In this document: positions 1 through 7,794 of the stretch, in pieces | Numbering within the stretch: the first letter of the stretch is position 1 | Layout: every line of letters starts with the position of its first letter | DNA from: CAIYRG01 sp964494505 | GTDB lineage: Bacteria > Pseudomonadota > Alphaproteobacteria > Micropepsales > Micropepsaceae | DNA: 64,000 bases | Reading direction: 5' to 3' | NCBI GenBank assembly: GCA_964494505.1 | Contig: CAZBRO010000023.1 | Coordinates: forward strand, 24,457-88,456 | Translations under genes and position numbers: made by a program | The notes under the pieces: model-generated | The model's database searches: none | Told to the model about the DNA's origin: nothing | What the model saw: only the letters and a program-made list of their open reading frames with translations

Positions 1-450
1 GCCGATTCCCGCCGCCACGTTCAATCCGGTATTGCCTTCGATGCTGATCGGCTGCAGCGCGATCGACTTGTCGAATCCGCCGAGCAGCACATTGGCGCCG
101 ACGCCCACGCCGACAGTCGCACTCGCCGACACGCCGCCATAGCCGCCTTCCAGCGCGCCCGGCTTCATATCGGAGGACGGCGCAATCACGTCCCAGATCA
201 GCACGCCGCCTTTGGTGTAGCCGATATCGACGCCGACCTTGGAAATGTCGCCGACATAATGTTCGCCGTTGCCTTTATTCGGCGCGTAATTGCAGCGCAC
301 TTCCTTGGACGAGCCCAGGATATAGCCCCAGCCGCTGTCCACATTGCAGGTGAGAACGCCCACTTTAACGCCCGCCGCATCGGCGGGTACCGCAAGCGCA
401 GCCACAGCAAAAGCCGCCGCACTCACGGCAATCGCAAATCTCTTGGTCAT
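1..450 (-). CDS. DUF992 family secreted protein, C-terminus beyond window edge
   Basis: The reading frame is open from the ATG at 450 to the left edge, so the C-terminus is missing (150 codons visible). It begins with a Sec-type signal peptide (MTKRFAIAVSAAAFAVAALA, then a cleavage region ending ADA). The mature part carries the DUF992 pattern: a GVLTCNV opening, a glycine-rich middle with WGYILGSSKEVRC, and a GG-rich stretch. This family is made of small periplasmic or outer-membrane-associated proteins of unknown function common in Alphaproteobacteria. A strong Shine-Dalgarno (GGAGG) lies just upstream of the ATG. The family call is from recognition of the pattern; no function is assigned. 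Confidence 0.8.
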   Translation of the reverse strand, partial: MTKRFAIAVSAAAFAVAALAVPADAAGVKVGVLTCNVDSGWGYILGSSKEVRCNYAPNKGNGEHYVGDISKVGVDIGYTKGGVLIWDVIAPSSDMKPGALEGGYGGVSASATVGVGVGANVLLGGFDKSIALQPISIEGNTGLNVAAGIG

Positions 451-582
451 CTTCGCCTCCTTCTCATCCCCACCATCTGGGGGCGGATGAAACACGCCGC
501 CCCGCGCGGGTTCGCACGGGAGCACTGAGGGGAAAACGTGTGCGGAGGGAGTAGGGTTCCGAACGAGAATATGACGGAACCT

Positions 583-1011
583 TCACCTCCAGGGATCGTA
601 GGTGCCGAACGTCCAGATGTATCCTTCGCAATCCCGCGCCGTGTAGTCGCGCCCGCCATAATCCTGATCGACCGGCAGGCGCAGGATTTCGGCGCCGCCT
701 TCCTTGGCGCGGGCGTAATGGGCGTCGCAATCGCTGACGACGACATAGATTCCGTGGGTGTTGACGCTGTCCTTGGTCGCGGGCGGCTGCACCCATTTGC
801 CGTATTCGCCCTGGTTCGGATGCGAGCTGAGCATGATCATGCCATCGCCAAAAGTGAGTTGAGCATGCGCGACCGAGCCGTCCGGGCCATCATAGACGGC
901 CTGCTTGTCGAAGCCGAAGACATTGCAAAGAAATTCAATGGCTCCCTTGGCATCACGATAGCGCATGGTGGGAATGACGGTCACGCGGGTGTTTTTGGCA
1001 AGCTCGGCCAT
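583..1011 (-). CDS. VOC superfamily (glyoxalase/PhnB-like) protein
   Basis: A 142-residue protein with the vicinal-oxygen-chelate fold pattern: it opens VTVIPTMRYRDAKGAIEFLCNVFGF, has a central HAQLTFGDGMIMLSS strand pair, and ends with DCEGYIWTFGTY, where PhnB-like glyoxalases have the metal-ligand Glu. Substrate cannot be told from sequence. The frame extends upstream, but the ATG at 1011 is preceded by AAGGAG at good distance and gives the family's normal N-terminus. It sits 10 nt after the stop of the FAD monooxygenase, so the two are very likely cotranscribed. Family call is firm; role is inferred only as a small-molecule dioxygenase, lyase or binding protein. Confidence 0.85.
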   Translation of the reverse strand: MAELAKNTRVTVIPTMRYRDAKGAIEFLCNVFGFDKQAVYDGPDGSVAHAQLTFGDGMIMLSSHPNQGEYGKWVQPPATKDSVNTHGIYVVVSDCDAHYARAKEGGAEILRLPVDQDYGGRDYTARDCEGYIWTFGTYDPWR

Positions 1012-1021
1012 TTGTATCTCC

Positions 1022-2269
1022 TTACGGTTGCGCGGCGCGTTCGCCCGTCTCCACATGCTCGGGGCGAAAGCCGATGCCGACGAGCCGCGCCGGTAGGCGG
1101 CGCAGGAAAGCATAGCGATTTAACAATTTCACGAAGAGAGGCGGTTTCGGCTCTCTCTTCAGATTGAGCACGCGGGTCATCACGCGATTCTGGACGAACA
1201 ATTGCATGCTCTGCGTCAGCTTCGTGGGCAGCATCCGCCGCGACTGTACTTTCTTGAGTTCAGCCGGTGGTGGAGCCCCGAGGCGCAAGCTCGCCATGAG
1301 GATATTGGCGGCGGCCACCGCGTCCTGGATCGCCAGATTGATCCCCACCCCGCCGATGGGCGACATCGCGTGTGCGGAATCCCCGATGCAGAGCAGCCCC
1401 GGCCGGCACCATTGCGTCAACCGGTCGACCGTGACGGTGAGAAGCTTCACCTGATCCCAGTCGGCGAGCTCGGCGACGCGATCCTGAAATTCCGGCGCGA
1501 TGCGCACAATCGCCTTGCGTATCGAATCCAGGCCTTGCGCGTGCAGGGTTTCCGCAGCGCCCTTCGGAATCACCAGCGCGCATTGCCAATAGTCGCCGCG
1601 GTCGAGCGTCACGAAAATCGCACCCGCCGCGATGCGGCCGAAGATGGTCGCGGGATCGGTGGCGCGACGGGATAACCGCATCCACAGCACGTCGATGGGC
1701 ACGCCGAAATCCTGGCGGGGCAGCTCCGCCTTTTCGCGCACGATGGAATGGCGGCCATCGGCGCCGATGGTCAGATCGGCCCGGATCGTCAGAGGGCCTT
1801 GCGGCGTCTTCGCCACGACACCCGCGACCGCGGCGCCGGCGAAAACAAGATCGGTGGCTTCGGCCTGCATGAGCAGACGAAAGCCCGGATAGGCCTTGGC
1901 CTTGCCCGCGAGAAAATCCAGGAAATCCCATTGCGGCATCAGCGCTATGAATTTGGCGTGCGCCGGCACATGGCTGAAATCGGCTATCTTCACCGGCACG
2001 CCGCCGATAACGCCGGAAAGCTCGCGCACCTCCTGATGCGGCCGCTTCAGGAATTCGTCGAGCAGGCCGAGTTCATACATGATCTCGAGCGTGGAAGGAT
2101 GCACCGTGTCGCCCCGGAAGTCGCGCAGGAAGTCCTCGTGCTTCTCCAGCACGATCACGTCGATGCCGGCGCGCGCGAGGAGAAATCCCAACACCATGCC
2201 GGCAGGGCCGCCGCCCACGATGCAGCAGCGGGTCCGCATTTCCGGCGCGGGCGATTTTTCGGCCATCAT
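1022..2269 (-). CDS. FAD-dependent monooxygenase (UbiH/PHBH-like)
   Basis: A 415-residue group A flavoprotein monooxygenase. Residues 14-30 form the dinucleotide-binding start (CCIVGGGPAGMVLGFLLA). GADGRHSIVRE in the middle corresponds to the DG motif, and GDSAHAMSPIGGVGINLAIQD is the FAD ribityl-binding GD motif. These enzymes use NAD(P)H and O2 to hydroxylate aromatic or quinone-like substrates; the C-terminal substrate region does not reveal which. It is not obviously a ubiquinone-pathway UbiH/F/I, which are usually found with other ubi genes. It lies in a minus-strand operon between a Cys-rich four-helix protein and a VOC protein, suggesting a small oxidative catabolic or detoxification unit. 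Confidence 0.85.
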   Translation of the reverse strand: MMAEKSPAPEMRTRCCIVGGGPAGMVLGFLLARAGIDVIVLEKHEDFLRDFRGDTVHPSTLEIMYELGLLDEFLKRPHQEVRELSGVIGGVPVKIADFSHVPAHAKFIALMPQWDFLDFLAGKAKAYPGFRLLMQAEATDLVFAGAAVAGVVAKTPQGPLTIRADLTIGADGRHSIVREKAELPRQDFGVPIDVLWMRLSRRATDPATIFGRIAAGAIFVTLDRGDYWQCALVIPKGAAETLHAQGLDSIRKAIVRIAPEFQDRVAELADWDQVKLLTVTVDRLTQWCRPGLLCIGDSAHAMSPIGGVGINLAIQDAVAAANILMASLRLGAPPPAELKKVQSRRMLPTKLTQSMQLFVQNRVMTRVLNLKREPKPPLFVKLLNRYAFLRRLPARLVGIGFRPEHVETGERAAQP

Positions 2270-2299
2270 GCCGCCTTCGGGTTTGGCGCGTTCCGCCTC

Positions 2300-2629
2300 C
2301 TAAGCCATACCGCGGCATGCGTCCGCGCAGGAGCGGCAGGCCGCGACACAGGGTTCCATGCCCTCCAGCCGCGCGCAATCCTCCGCACAGGTGTCGCAGA
2401 TTTCGGCGCAAAGCCCGCAGGCCCGGGCATGGAATTGGCTTTTGTGGGCCATGAGATCGGCCGCGAAGTGACAGGCGGCGACGCAATCCATCATCAGGCG
2501 GAAATGCTGGGGCCGGACATGCTCGCCGCCCCTTTCCAGGCATTCGGTCATGGCCGAAGCCAGACACACCGTGTGACAGCGAAGCGCCTGCTCGATGGCG
2601 GCGCGGGTTTCGAGCGAGAATTGATTCAT
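2300..2629 (-). CDS. four-helix bundle copper-binding-type protein (DUF326)
   Basis: A 109-residue Cys-rich protein with regularly spaced Cys along predicted helices: CHTVC, CVAAC, CGLCAEICDTCAEDC and CVAACRSCADAC. This matches the DUF326/Csp-like four-helix bundle family, whose characterised members store Cu(I) inside the bundle. There is no signal peptide, so a cytosolic location is expected. The upstream frame is longer, but the ATG at 2629 gives the family's usual short N-terminus and has GGAG upstream. It precedes the FAD monooxygenase by 30 nt on the same strand. Copper binding here is inferred from the family. Confidence 0.8.
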   Translation of the reverse strand: MNQFSLETRAAIEQALRCHTVCLASAMTECLERGGEHVRPQHFRLMMDCVAACHFAADLMAHKSQFHARACGLCAEICDTCAEDCARLEGMEPCVAACRSCADACRGMA

Positions 2630-2756
2630 CGGGAGCAGCTCCGGCGGATTCAGCCGTGAACGGCCACGTCCAGCCTTCCGTTCCACCTTTCGCTTGCACT
2701 CGGCACGGCCCGGGATTTTCGCTAGTTTGTGAAGCTCGACCGAACGGGAGGAACCC

Positions 2757-4238
2757 ATGCCGGAGCAAGACCTCAATCGCCTGGGGCGGCGCAGCTTCTT
2801 GAACCGCGTGGCGCTCGCCGCGGGAGCCACGGCACTTTCTCCCGAACTGATGGCGCCCTCCGCACGCGCGGCCGAAGCGGCGCCCAAAGGCGAGAGCGGC
2901 TACACGCCGAGGCTCGGCGATTATGCGGCGAAGCTCCGCTACGAGGATGTGCCCCCCGAGGTGCGCCAGCGGATCAAGGACTGCATCACCGACACCGTTG
3001 CGGTCATCCTCTATGGCGGCAAGCTGCCGTGGAGCAAAATGGTCATCGCGCATGCCAAACGCACCGGGCCGAACGGCAAGAGCCACATCCTCGGCACCGG
3101 CGGGGTGGCGGTGCAGGCGCCGTCGGCAGCACTCGCCCATGGGGCGATGACGCACGCCTTCGAGCTCGACAATCTGACCAATCCCGATTCCGGCTCGCAT
3201 CCGGGGGCTTCCATGTTCTCGGCCGGCTTGGCCGTGGCGCAAGAACAGGGTTCGAGCGGGCGCGATCTGATCACCGGCATGGCGGCGGGTGCCGAAGTGA
3301 TGATCCGCATCGGCCGCGCCGCCAAAGGCACGCTGGAGCCGCGCGGCTTCCACGCGCCGGGCACCACGGGACCGTTCGGCGGCGCGGTGACGGCGGGGAA
3401 GCTCTTAAGGCTCGATTCCGGAAAGATGACGAACGCGCTCGGCATTGCGGGTTCGCTCTCCAGCGGGCTGCTGGAATTTGCGCACTCGAACACCGGGGCG
3501 ATGGTGAAGAAGCTCCATCTCGGACGGGCAGCCGAATCGGGCGTGCTGGCCGCGAGCCTCGCCTCCGAAGGCTTCACGGGTCCCGACACGGTGCTGGAAG
3601 GCGAGTCGGGTTATCTCACCGCATTCTGCAACGACCACGACTCGACGGAGCTGACCAGGGGGCTGGGCACGGATTACGCCGCCATGTCCATCATGATGAA
3701 GCGGTTCGCCTGCCACATCACCGCCCACCGCCCCGTGGAGGCGATGCTGGATTTGAAGAACGAATACAAATTCACCGCCGCCGACGTGGACTCGATCGTG
3801 GTGGCGGGCAACACACGCATGGCAACGACCAACAACATTCCCGCGCCCCCCGACGTGCTGCTGGCGCAATACAGCATTCCGTTCTCGGTGGCGCTGTCGC
3901 TCTATCGCAATCCCATCGATCCGGATTCCTTCGACGACAATGTGCACAAGGACGCGCAGATCCTGGCGATGGCGAAACGCGTGCAGATGGTGGCCAATCC
4001 GGGGCAATCGCGCGAAGACCTGACGAGCACAGTTGCCGTCACGCTGAAGGGCGGCCGCAGGGTAGAGCGCACCGTCGCCGAATTCACCGGCACGCCGGAA
4101 CGCCCGCTCGACCGCGCCGGGCTGCAGGAGAAATTCCTGCTCCTGACCAAAGCCTTCCCGCGTGATCAGATGATGCGGATGTTCGATCGGCTACAATCGC
4201 TGGAAAACGAGCGCTCCCTCGATTGGGTCACGGTATGA
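2757..4238 (+). CDS. Tat-exported MmgE/PrpD family protein
   Basis: A 493-residue protein whose N-terminus carries a twin-arginine signal (GRRSFLNRVALAAGATAL, residues 9-26) followed by an Ala-rich cleavage region. The rest matches the MmgE/PrpD (2-methylcitrate dehydratase-like) fold: VRQRIKDCITDTVAV near the start, GGVAVQAPSAALAHGAMTHA, and HPGASMFSAGLAVA. Family members dehydrate 2-methylcitrate or related acids in the cytosol, so a Tat-exported member is probably an outlier with another substrate. A GGGAGGAA Shine-Dalgarno precedes the ATG. It is divergent from the DUF326/FAD/VOC operon, sharing the 127-nt intergenic region. Confidence 0.85.
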   Translation: MPEQDLNRLGRRSFLNRVALAAGATALSPELMAPSARAAEAAPKGESGYTPRLGDYAAKLRYEDVPPEVRQRIKDCITDTVAVILYGGKLPWSKMVIAHAKRTGPNGKSHILGTGGVAVQAPSAALAHGAMTHAFELDNLTNPDSGSHPGASMFSAGLAVAQEQGSSGRDLITGMAAGAEVMIRIGRAAKGTLEPRGFHAPGTTGPFGGAVTAGKLLRLDSGKMTNALGIAGSLSSGLLEFAHSNTGAMVKKLHLGRAAESGVLAASLASEGFTGPDTVLEGESGYLTAFCNDHDSTELTRGLGTDYAAMSIMMKRFACHITAHRPVEAMLDLKNEYKFTAADVDSIVVAGNTRMATTNNIPAPPDVLLAQYSIPFSVALSLYRNPIDPDSFDDNVHKDAQILAMAKRVQMVANPGQSREDLTSTVAVTLKGGRRVERTVAEFTGTPERPLDRAGLQEKFLLLTKAFPRDQMMRMFDRLQSLENERSLDWVTV

Positions 4239-4340
4239 GGCTGGCGGGCGGACATGACGGGCACATGACGGCATCGTAACTGGCCCGTTCATCTTGCTTG
4301 GCCCAGACTTTGTGTTCAGCGGATACTGAAGCCGATTCCC

Positions 4341-4706
4341 ATGCGCCATCTGCTTCTCCTTGCCGCCGCTTTCGGTCTTTCGGGCTGCGGCGGCGAAATC
4401 GGGACCGCTGCCGACCTCACCCCGCCCGCCACGCAAATGGAATTGGACGGGTCGCAGCAGGAATATATCGCCTGCATCCTCGATGTGGCGAAGCGGCTCG
4501 ACGACGAAAGCCAACGGCCCATCGCCTTTGCGCTGCGCATCATTCCGATGTGCGAGATGGAGTTCGCCAATTGGGTCGCGGTGGCAACGTCGGGCGGCAA
4601 TCGATTTTTCCGCTACGGCATCGCCGAGGATTTGCAGCGGCAAAAAGAGGATCTGGTCATCCGCATGGTCGTGCGCGAGCGTCTGGATCGCCGCTTCGGC
4701 CCGTAG
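4341..4706 (+). CDS. small predicted lipoprotein, function unknown
   Basis: A 121-residue protein with a lipobox (LSGC, Cys16) after a short hydrophobic signal (MRHLLLLAAAFGL), so it should be lipid-anchored. The mature part has two further cysteines (IACILD and PMCEMEF) that could form a disulfide, and ends in a charged helix (DLQRQKEDLVIRMVVRERLDRRF). I do not recognise a family. It stands alone downstream of the MmgE/PrpD gene. Coding is supported by the clean signal, the alphaproteobacterial codon use and the stop placement. Confidence 0.65.
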   Translation: MRHLLLLAAAFGLSGCGGEIGTAADLTPPATQMELDGSQQEYIACILDVAKRLDDESQRPIAFALRIIPMCEMEFANWVAVATSGGNRFFRYGIAEDLQRQKEDLVIRMVVRERLDRRFGP

Positions 4707-5085
4707 CTGCCGAAGCCATAGCGTTGCGCTATCCGTACACAGACTAATTTGCCGCTACAAGTTGCGACGAACCCTGCCCTTGGCTTGCCGCTGTCGCCCC
4801 ACTTTGGCGCAGGAAAGGGCCGTTGCCGGATACAAGATTAGACTAGTGGCGGCTTATCGGCGTAAAGGCACGCGCGACGATTTGATGGAGGCCGCGCCGT
4901 GCGAAGCGGTGCCGGAGATCCTTACAGTTCAAGCGAAAGTCCGGCTGAAGATTCAGAGAAACCCTCCAGCCTGATGTTGCTCCGGATGGGTCTGGGGGTG
5001 CTGCTGTTGGCGGACGCAATGCGGCGCGCCGGGCTATCGCCTCGTTAAACCGCATCCAACTGTTTTCACACACCGCCGCGGACGC
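4707..5085. other. intergenic region, no gene seen
   Basis: About 380 nt between a plus-strand lipoprotein gene and the stop of a minus-strand gene. Short open frames exist on both strands, but none has a ribosome binding site or a recognisable protein pattern. I see no strong hairpin terminator, tRNA or repeat here. Confidence 0.5.
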
Positions 5086-5922
5086 TCAAAAATCGGCTTT
5101 GTCCGCGACCGGAATATGAAACTCGAAATGCTGGTTGTTCTCGGCGCAGGAGGACTCGATCATCGGCTGCTGCACGCGGTGGAAGGTTCGCGTGCCGGCC
5201 CAGGGCTCTCTGTATGCGGCCGGATCATCGACCACCAGCGTCATCCGCAGCGTCTTGGCGTCCTCAAGCGTCCATCGCTCCTGAACATGCAGTCTGTCGC
5301 TGTGAGGCGTGCGGTAATTGTCCACAAAAGTTCTGGTGGTCTCTCCGATGGTATCGATCACCAGCGTGTTGCCTTCGTAATGGCCGACGGACTCCCCGTA
5401 CCATGATGGTTTGGGATTCTTGGAGTGAGGCACGTTGAGATAGATATGCCGGACCTGGTGGTCGCCGGGCCAGATGATCAGGACTTCCTTCGGCGACTGG
5501 ATGAAGTAAATCGGGATCGGTCCCCGGACCATGTCGAACATGCTGGCGCCCGCGGGCACGCAAGACTGGTGCGGCAGGAAAGCGATCTTGCCGGCCAGCA
5601 CTTCTTCATTGTCTTTCTTCATGATGTCCTTCGCCCACTGGGTCAGATTGGGGTCGGACAGATCGGCGATCGAGTAGTTGGCCTCGCCACCCCCCGTATT
5701 ATCGATATGGTGATGGGCCGGGTCGTCGCGCAGCGGTCCGGGAAAGTCCGGCACGCGCGTCAGATTAACGCCGTCGTGATACCAGGCCATCTCGCCGAGC
5801 GACGCAAAATCGGGCGGCCCGGCGTTTGGTTCCGCCTGCGCTCCAACGATCAGAGCTGTCGCGATCGCCACAACCGAAATGCCGGAGACCAAGCAAACGT
5901 CCCTTACACGCGATACCGGCAT
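5086..5922 (-). CDS. secreted protein of unknown function with SVGHYEGNTLVIDT motif
   Basis: A 278-residue protein with a hydrophobic N-terminal segment (VCLVSGISVVAIATALIVGA) followed by QAEP, consistent with export. The middle contains SWYGESVGHYEGNTLVIDT, then the TFVDNYRTPHSDRLHVQERW pattern. This block is typical of a large group of uncharacterised exported proteins in Proteobacteria and Acidobacteria, often annotated hypothetical. Function is unknown. The ATG at 5922 is chosen over a Met 30 nt upstream because CAGGAGAG lies in front of it. It stands just outside the tRNA-linked island that begins near 5983. Confidence 0.75.
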   Translation of the reverse strand: MPVSRVRDVCLVSGISVVAIATALIVGAQAEPNAGPPDFASLGEMAWYHDGVNLTRVPDFPGPLRDDPAHHHIDNTGGGEANYSIADLSDPNLTQWAKDIMKKDNEEVLAGKIAFLPHQSCVPAGASMFDMVRGPIPIYFIQSPKEVLIIWPGDHQVRHIYLNVPHSKNPKPSWYGESVGHYEGNTLVIDTIGETTRTFVDNYRTPHSDRLHVQERWTLEDAKTLRMTLVVDDPAAYREPWAGTRTFHRVQQPMIESSCAENNQHFEFHIPVADKADF

Positions 5923-5982
5923 TGTGCTCTCCTGACTTGCCCGGGTTTCCATAGGGCCTAGACGCGCCGAACAGACTATTAA

Positions 5983-6007
5983 TGTGGGCGGCCGGAATTG
6001 AACAGGC
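5983..6007 (+). repeat. degenerate copy of the tRNA-Leu 3' end (candidate attachment site)
   Basis: This 25-nt segment matches positions 7744-7768, the acceptor and T-arm part of the tRNA-Leu gene, at 22 of 25 bases and in the same orientation. The match covers the specific acceptor/T-stem bases (gggcggccgga), not only the conserved T-loop. The CCA complement is not retained. This is the pattern left when an element integrates at a tRNA 3' end. It could also be the decayed end of another tRNA gene. Confidence 0.6.
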
Positions 6008-6011
6008 GATT

Positions 6012-6359
6012 TCAGCCCGCCATCATGTCGAACTCGACATGCACACGATCATAGGGAAATTCCACGGCGCCCTTTTCTGTCCGCTCTAAAATCCCCGCAT
6101 TGATCAGCAACGTCACGTCCGAATGAACCGCTTTGAAATCCCGGCCCACGCGGCGCGCGACTTCCCGGATCGTAAGCGGGCCGGTCCCGGTCATGGCGCG
6201 GACGATCTCCATGCGCTTGGGCGCCAGCACTCGCCAAAGCTCGCCCACGTCCTCGAACGAAATCCGATCGTCGCCTGCCTTACGCTGGCCGCGCGCGGTC
6301 GCCAGGATGCGGCGCGTTACGTCGTTTTGCGTTTCAATGCCAAGGATCACAGTCCGCAA
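6012..6359 (-). CDS. HTH antitoxin/regulator, TumA-like (HVO_A0114 family)
   Basis: A 115-residue protein with a winged-helix domain: GPLTIREVARRVGRDFKAVHSDVTLLINAGILERTEKGAVEFPYDRVHVEF. This matches the HVO_A0114-type DNA-binding proteins that act as antitoxins to TumE (DUF6516) toxins. The start is TTG at 6359, with GGAG seven bases upstream and only 3 nt after the toxin stop, so the two are translationally coupled. As expected for type II systems it probably represses its own operon, though no operator was identified. The order toxin then antitoxin is the reverse of the commonest arrangement but usual for this family. Confidence 0.75.
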   Translation of the reverse strand: MRTVILGIETQNDVTRRILATARGQRKAGDDRISFEDVGELWRVLAPKRMEIVRAMTGTGPLTIREVARRVGRDFKAVHSDVTLLINAGILERTEKGAVEFPYDRVHVEFDMMAG

Positions 6360-6362
6360 AGC

Positions 6363-6641
6363 TTATCTCCGTTCATTTACGTCTTGCCAGAAATCCGTCA
6401 ATAGCTGTTCCAGCGTCTCGAAGGAGTAGGGAGATTCCGTACCGTCCAAATGACGGTGATCTCCCTTGTTCCGTTCGTTATCGTAGCGGACCCGGCAAAC
6501 CCCGCTCACGACATAGGCCAGCCGATATTTATAGGCATGGGTGCTACCGTGAATCGGCGAGGGCAATTGCCAAACCACCAATTCCGCGAAGCCGGTCCCG
6601 AGGACGATCCGAGTCCGCGTAATTTTCCGTGCTTTGGTCAC
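6363..6641 (-). CDS. TumE-like (DUF6516) toxin
   Basis: A 92-residue protein with the family pattern: a short basic start, ELVVWQLP then HAYKYRLAYV, VRYDNERNKGDHRH, and a C-terminal helix (FETLEQLLTDFWQDVNERR). These match DUF6516, the toxin partner of the HTH protein encoded immediately downstream. Biochemical activity is not established from sequence. The start appears to be GTG at 6641 (MTKARKITRT); no good Shine-Dalgarno is visible, so the message may be leaderless or the start may differ slightly. Confidence 0.75.
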   Translation of the reverse strand: MTKARKITRTRIVLGTGFAELVVWQLPSPIHGSTHAYKYRLAYVVSGVCRVRYDNERNKGDHRHLDGTESPYSFETLEQLLTDFWQDVNERR

Positions 6642-6993
6642 CGATGGAGTCAGTTACATCAAGTTGAGGGTGATGTCAATAAGTCCATCAGCTGCCCGGC
6701 AGAGGCGGTACATTCATGATCCCGGCACGGGCTCGGCGATTGTGCGGTGCTGTTCTTTTTCCTTTTCATCGTCGCTGTTCTCGGCTCTATAAAAACACAA
6801 GCTGTTGCGACTCGCGTGTGGCGGCATACCCTTATTTGTTTTAAAATTTTTTCTAGAGGAGTGGGGTATCGTTCCTCCGGCTGCTTCGGTTCATCGCCTT
6901 GATGTGGAAATGAAATATTCGCATTTCAATCGCTGCGGCAGGTCATGAGCTGTTCGCATTGTGAGAGTTACCGGCGATAACTCCACTCCGACC
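6642..6993. other. AT-rich intergenic stretch inside the island
   Basis: About 350 nt between the HNH gene stop and the tumE start, both on the minus strand. It includes runs such as ttttaaaattttttc near 6840, unlike the GC-rich chromosome. It must hold the promoter of the toxin-antitoxin operon, but I cannot assign boxes with confidence. An imperfect GAGTTA/TAACTC inverted repeat near 6964-6982 lies past the HNH stop and lacks a T-tract, so it is not a convincing terminator. Confidence 0.4.
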
Positions 6994-7671
6994 CTATTTT
7001 CTATTTTTGGTGCGGATGTACCGCCGCCGCCAGATATCGCTCTTATGGCGGGCGGCATATCGCTCTGCACGCCCCGGTCTCAGTTGGTCGTGATAGTTTT
7101 CCCGTGCCGTGCCGGGAACAAGGTGATTCGGGTTTACGCAGTGTGGGTTGTCACACTGGTGACGGAGCAAGGCGCCGTCTGGGATCGCACCGATCATGTG
7201 CTCGTAAACACGCCTATAGGGCCCACGCCGGTCCATCGTGAACCAAAGCCAGCACCCCGCATCGTTCAACTTGATGCGCGTCTTCCACTCGGCCGGTAAT
7301 TCATTCAACGTGACTAACGGCCTACGGCTTCGTAAATGCGCCTCGATCCCGTGTTTGACCTTTTCCTGCTTTGCCTTCCAAATCTTCCAGGCGGCAGCAT
7401 CAAGAATCCGATATTCGTGCGCATAGACGATAGCGACAAACAACGTGCCGGGCTGCGCCTTCTCTAGACGAGCGAAGGTGTGAGTGACGCGATTTTTGGT
7501 TGTAACCGGGCGGATCATCAATTGCGTGAGCACCACGCCCGTACTCCACCCCAAGTCACTGTGGTCCCCCACCCAGGTCAGGGCTCCTTCGATTGGGACT
7601 GATACCCCCCACGTCTCCGTACGTCGGCCATCTCGAAATTCAACTACTACCAAGGAGGAATTATCGTCCAT
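6994..7671 (-). CDS. HNH endonuclease, freestanding, beside intron-containing tRNA
   Basis: A 225-residue protein. The C-terminal half is an HNH_3-type nuclease: a GCWLW zinc-side strand (139-143), then HMIGAIPDGALLRHQC, with His171, Cys173, Cys178, Asn180 and His183 in HQCDNPHCVNPNHLVPGT, followed by AREN. The N-terminal ~120 residues have no family I recognise. The C-terminus is very basic (KSDIWRRRYIRTKNRK), which suits DNA binding. HNH_3 proteins include phage and intron-associated homing endonucleases. The gene begins 69 nt past the 3' end of the group I intron-bearing tRNA-Leu gene, on the same strand. A role in homing of the intron or island is inference only. Confidence 0.8.
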   Translation of the reverse strand: MDDNSSLVVVEFRDGRRTETWGVSVPIEGALTWVGDHSDLGWSTGVVLTQLMIRPVTTKNRVTHTFARLEKAQPGTLFVAIVYAHEYRILDAAAWKIWKAKQEKVKHGIEAHLRSRRPLVTLNELPAEWKTRIKLNDAGCWLWFTMDRRGPYRRVYEHMIGAIPDGALLRHQCDNPHCVNPNHLVPGTARENYHDQLRPGRAERYAARHKSDIWRRRYIRTKNRK

Positions 7672-7743
7672 CCGCAGGCCCGCAGTTAAGTCAGACCGAT
7701 ATTGGAAAGTTGGGGTCAGAGTCGAATTTCACTAACAGTTTGG

Positions 7744-7768
7744 TGCGGGCGGCCGGACTTGAACCGGC
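7744..7768 (+). repeat. tRNA-Leu 3'-end copy of the island direct repeat
   Basis: This is the acceptor/T-arm part of the tRNA-Leu gene that is duplicated, at 22 of 25 bases, at 5983-6007. It is the natural candidate for the intact attachment-site half because it retains full tRNA function. Confidence 0.6.
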
Positions 7769-7794
7769 ACAGGTCTTTCGACCCTACGGATTTT

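Larger units (their letters stand above)
5983..7768. mobile_element. putative small integrative island at tRNA-Leu(UAA), no integrase
   Basis: The 1.8 kb between the tRNA-Leu 3' end and its degenerate copy at 5983-6007 holds three genes: an HNH endonuclease, a TumE-like toxin and a TumA-like HTH antitoxin. All point the same way as the tRNA. Parts of it (around 6770-6960) are clearly AT-richer than the flanks. Toxin-antitoxin and endonuclease cargo plus a tRNA-derived direct repeat are hallmarks of an acquired element. No integrase, transposase or replication gene is present, so it is either a remnant or depends on outside machinery. Boundaries are inferred from the repeat. Confidence 0.5.
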
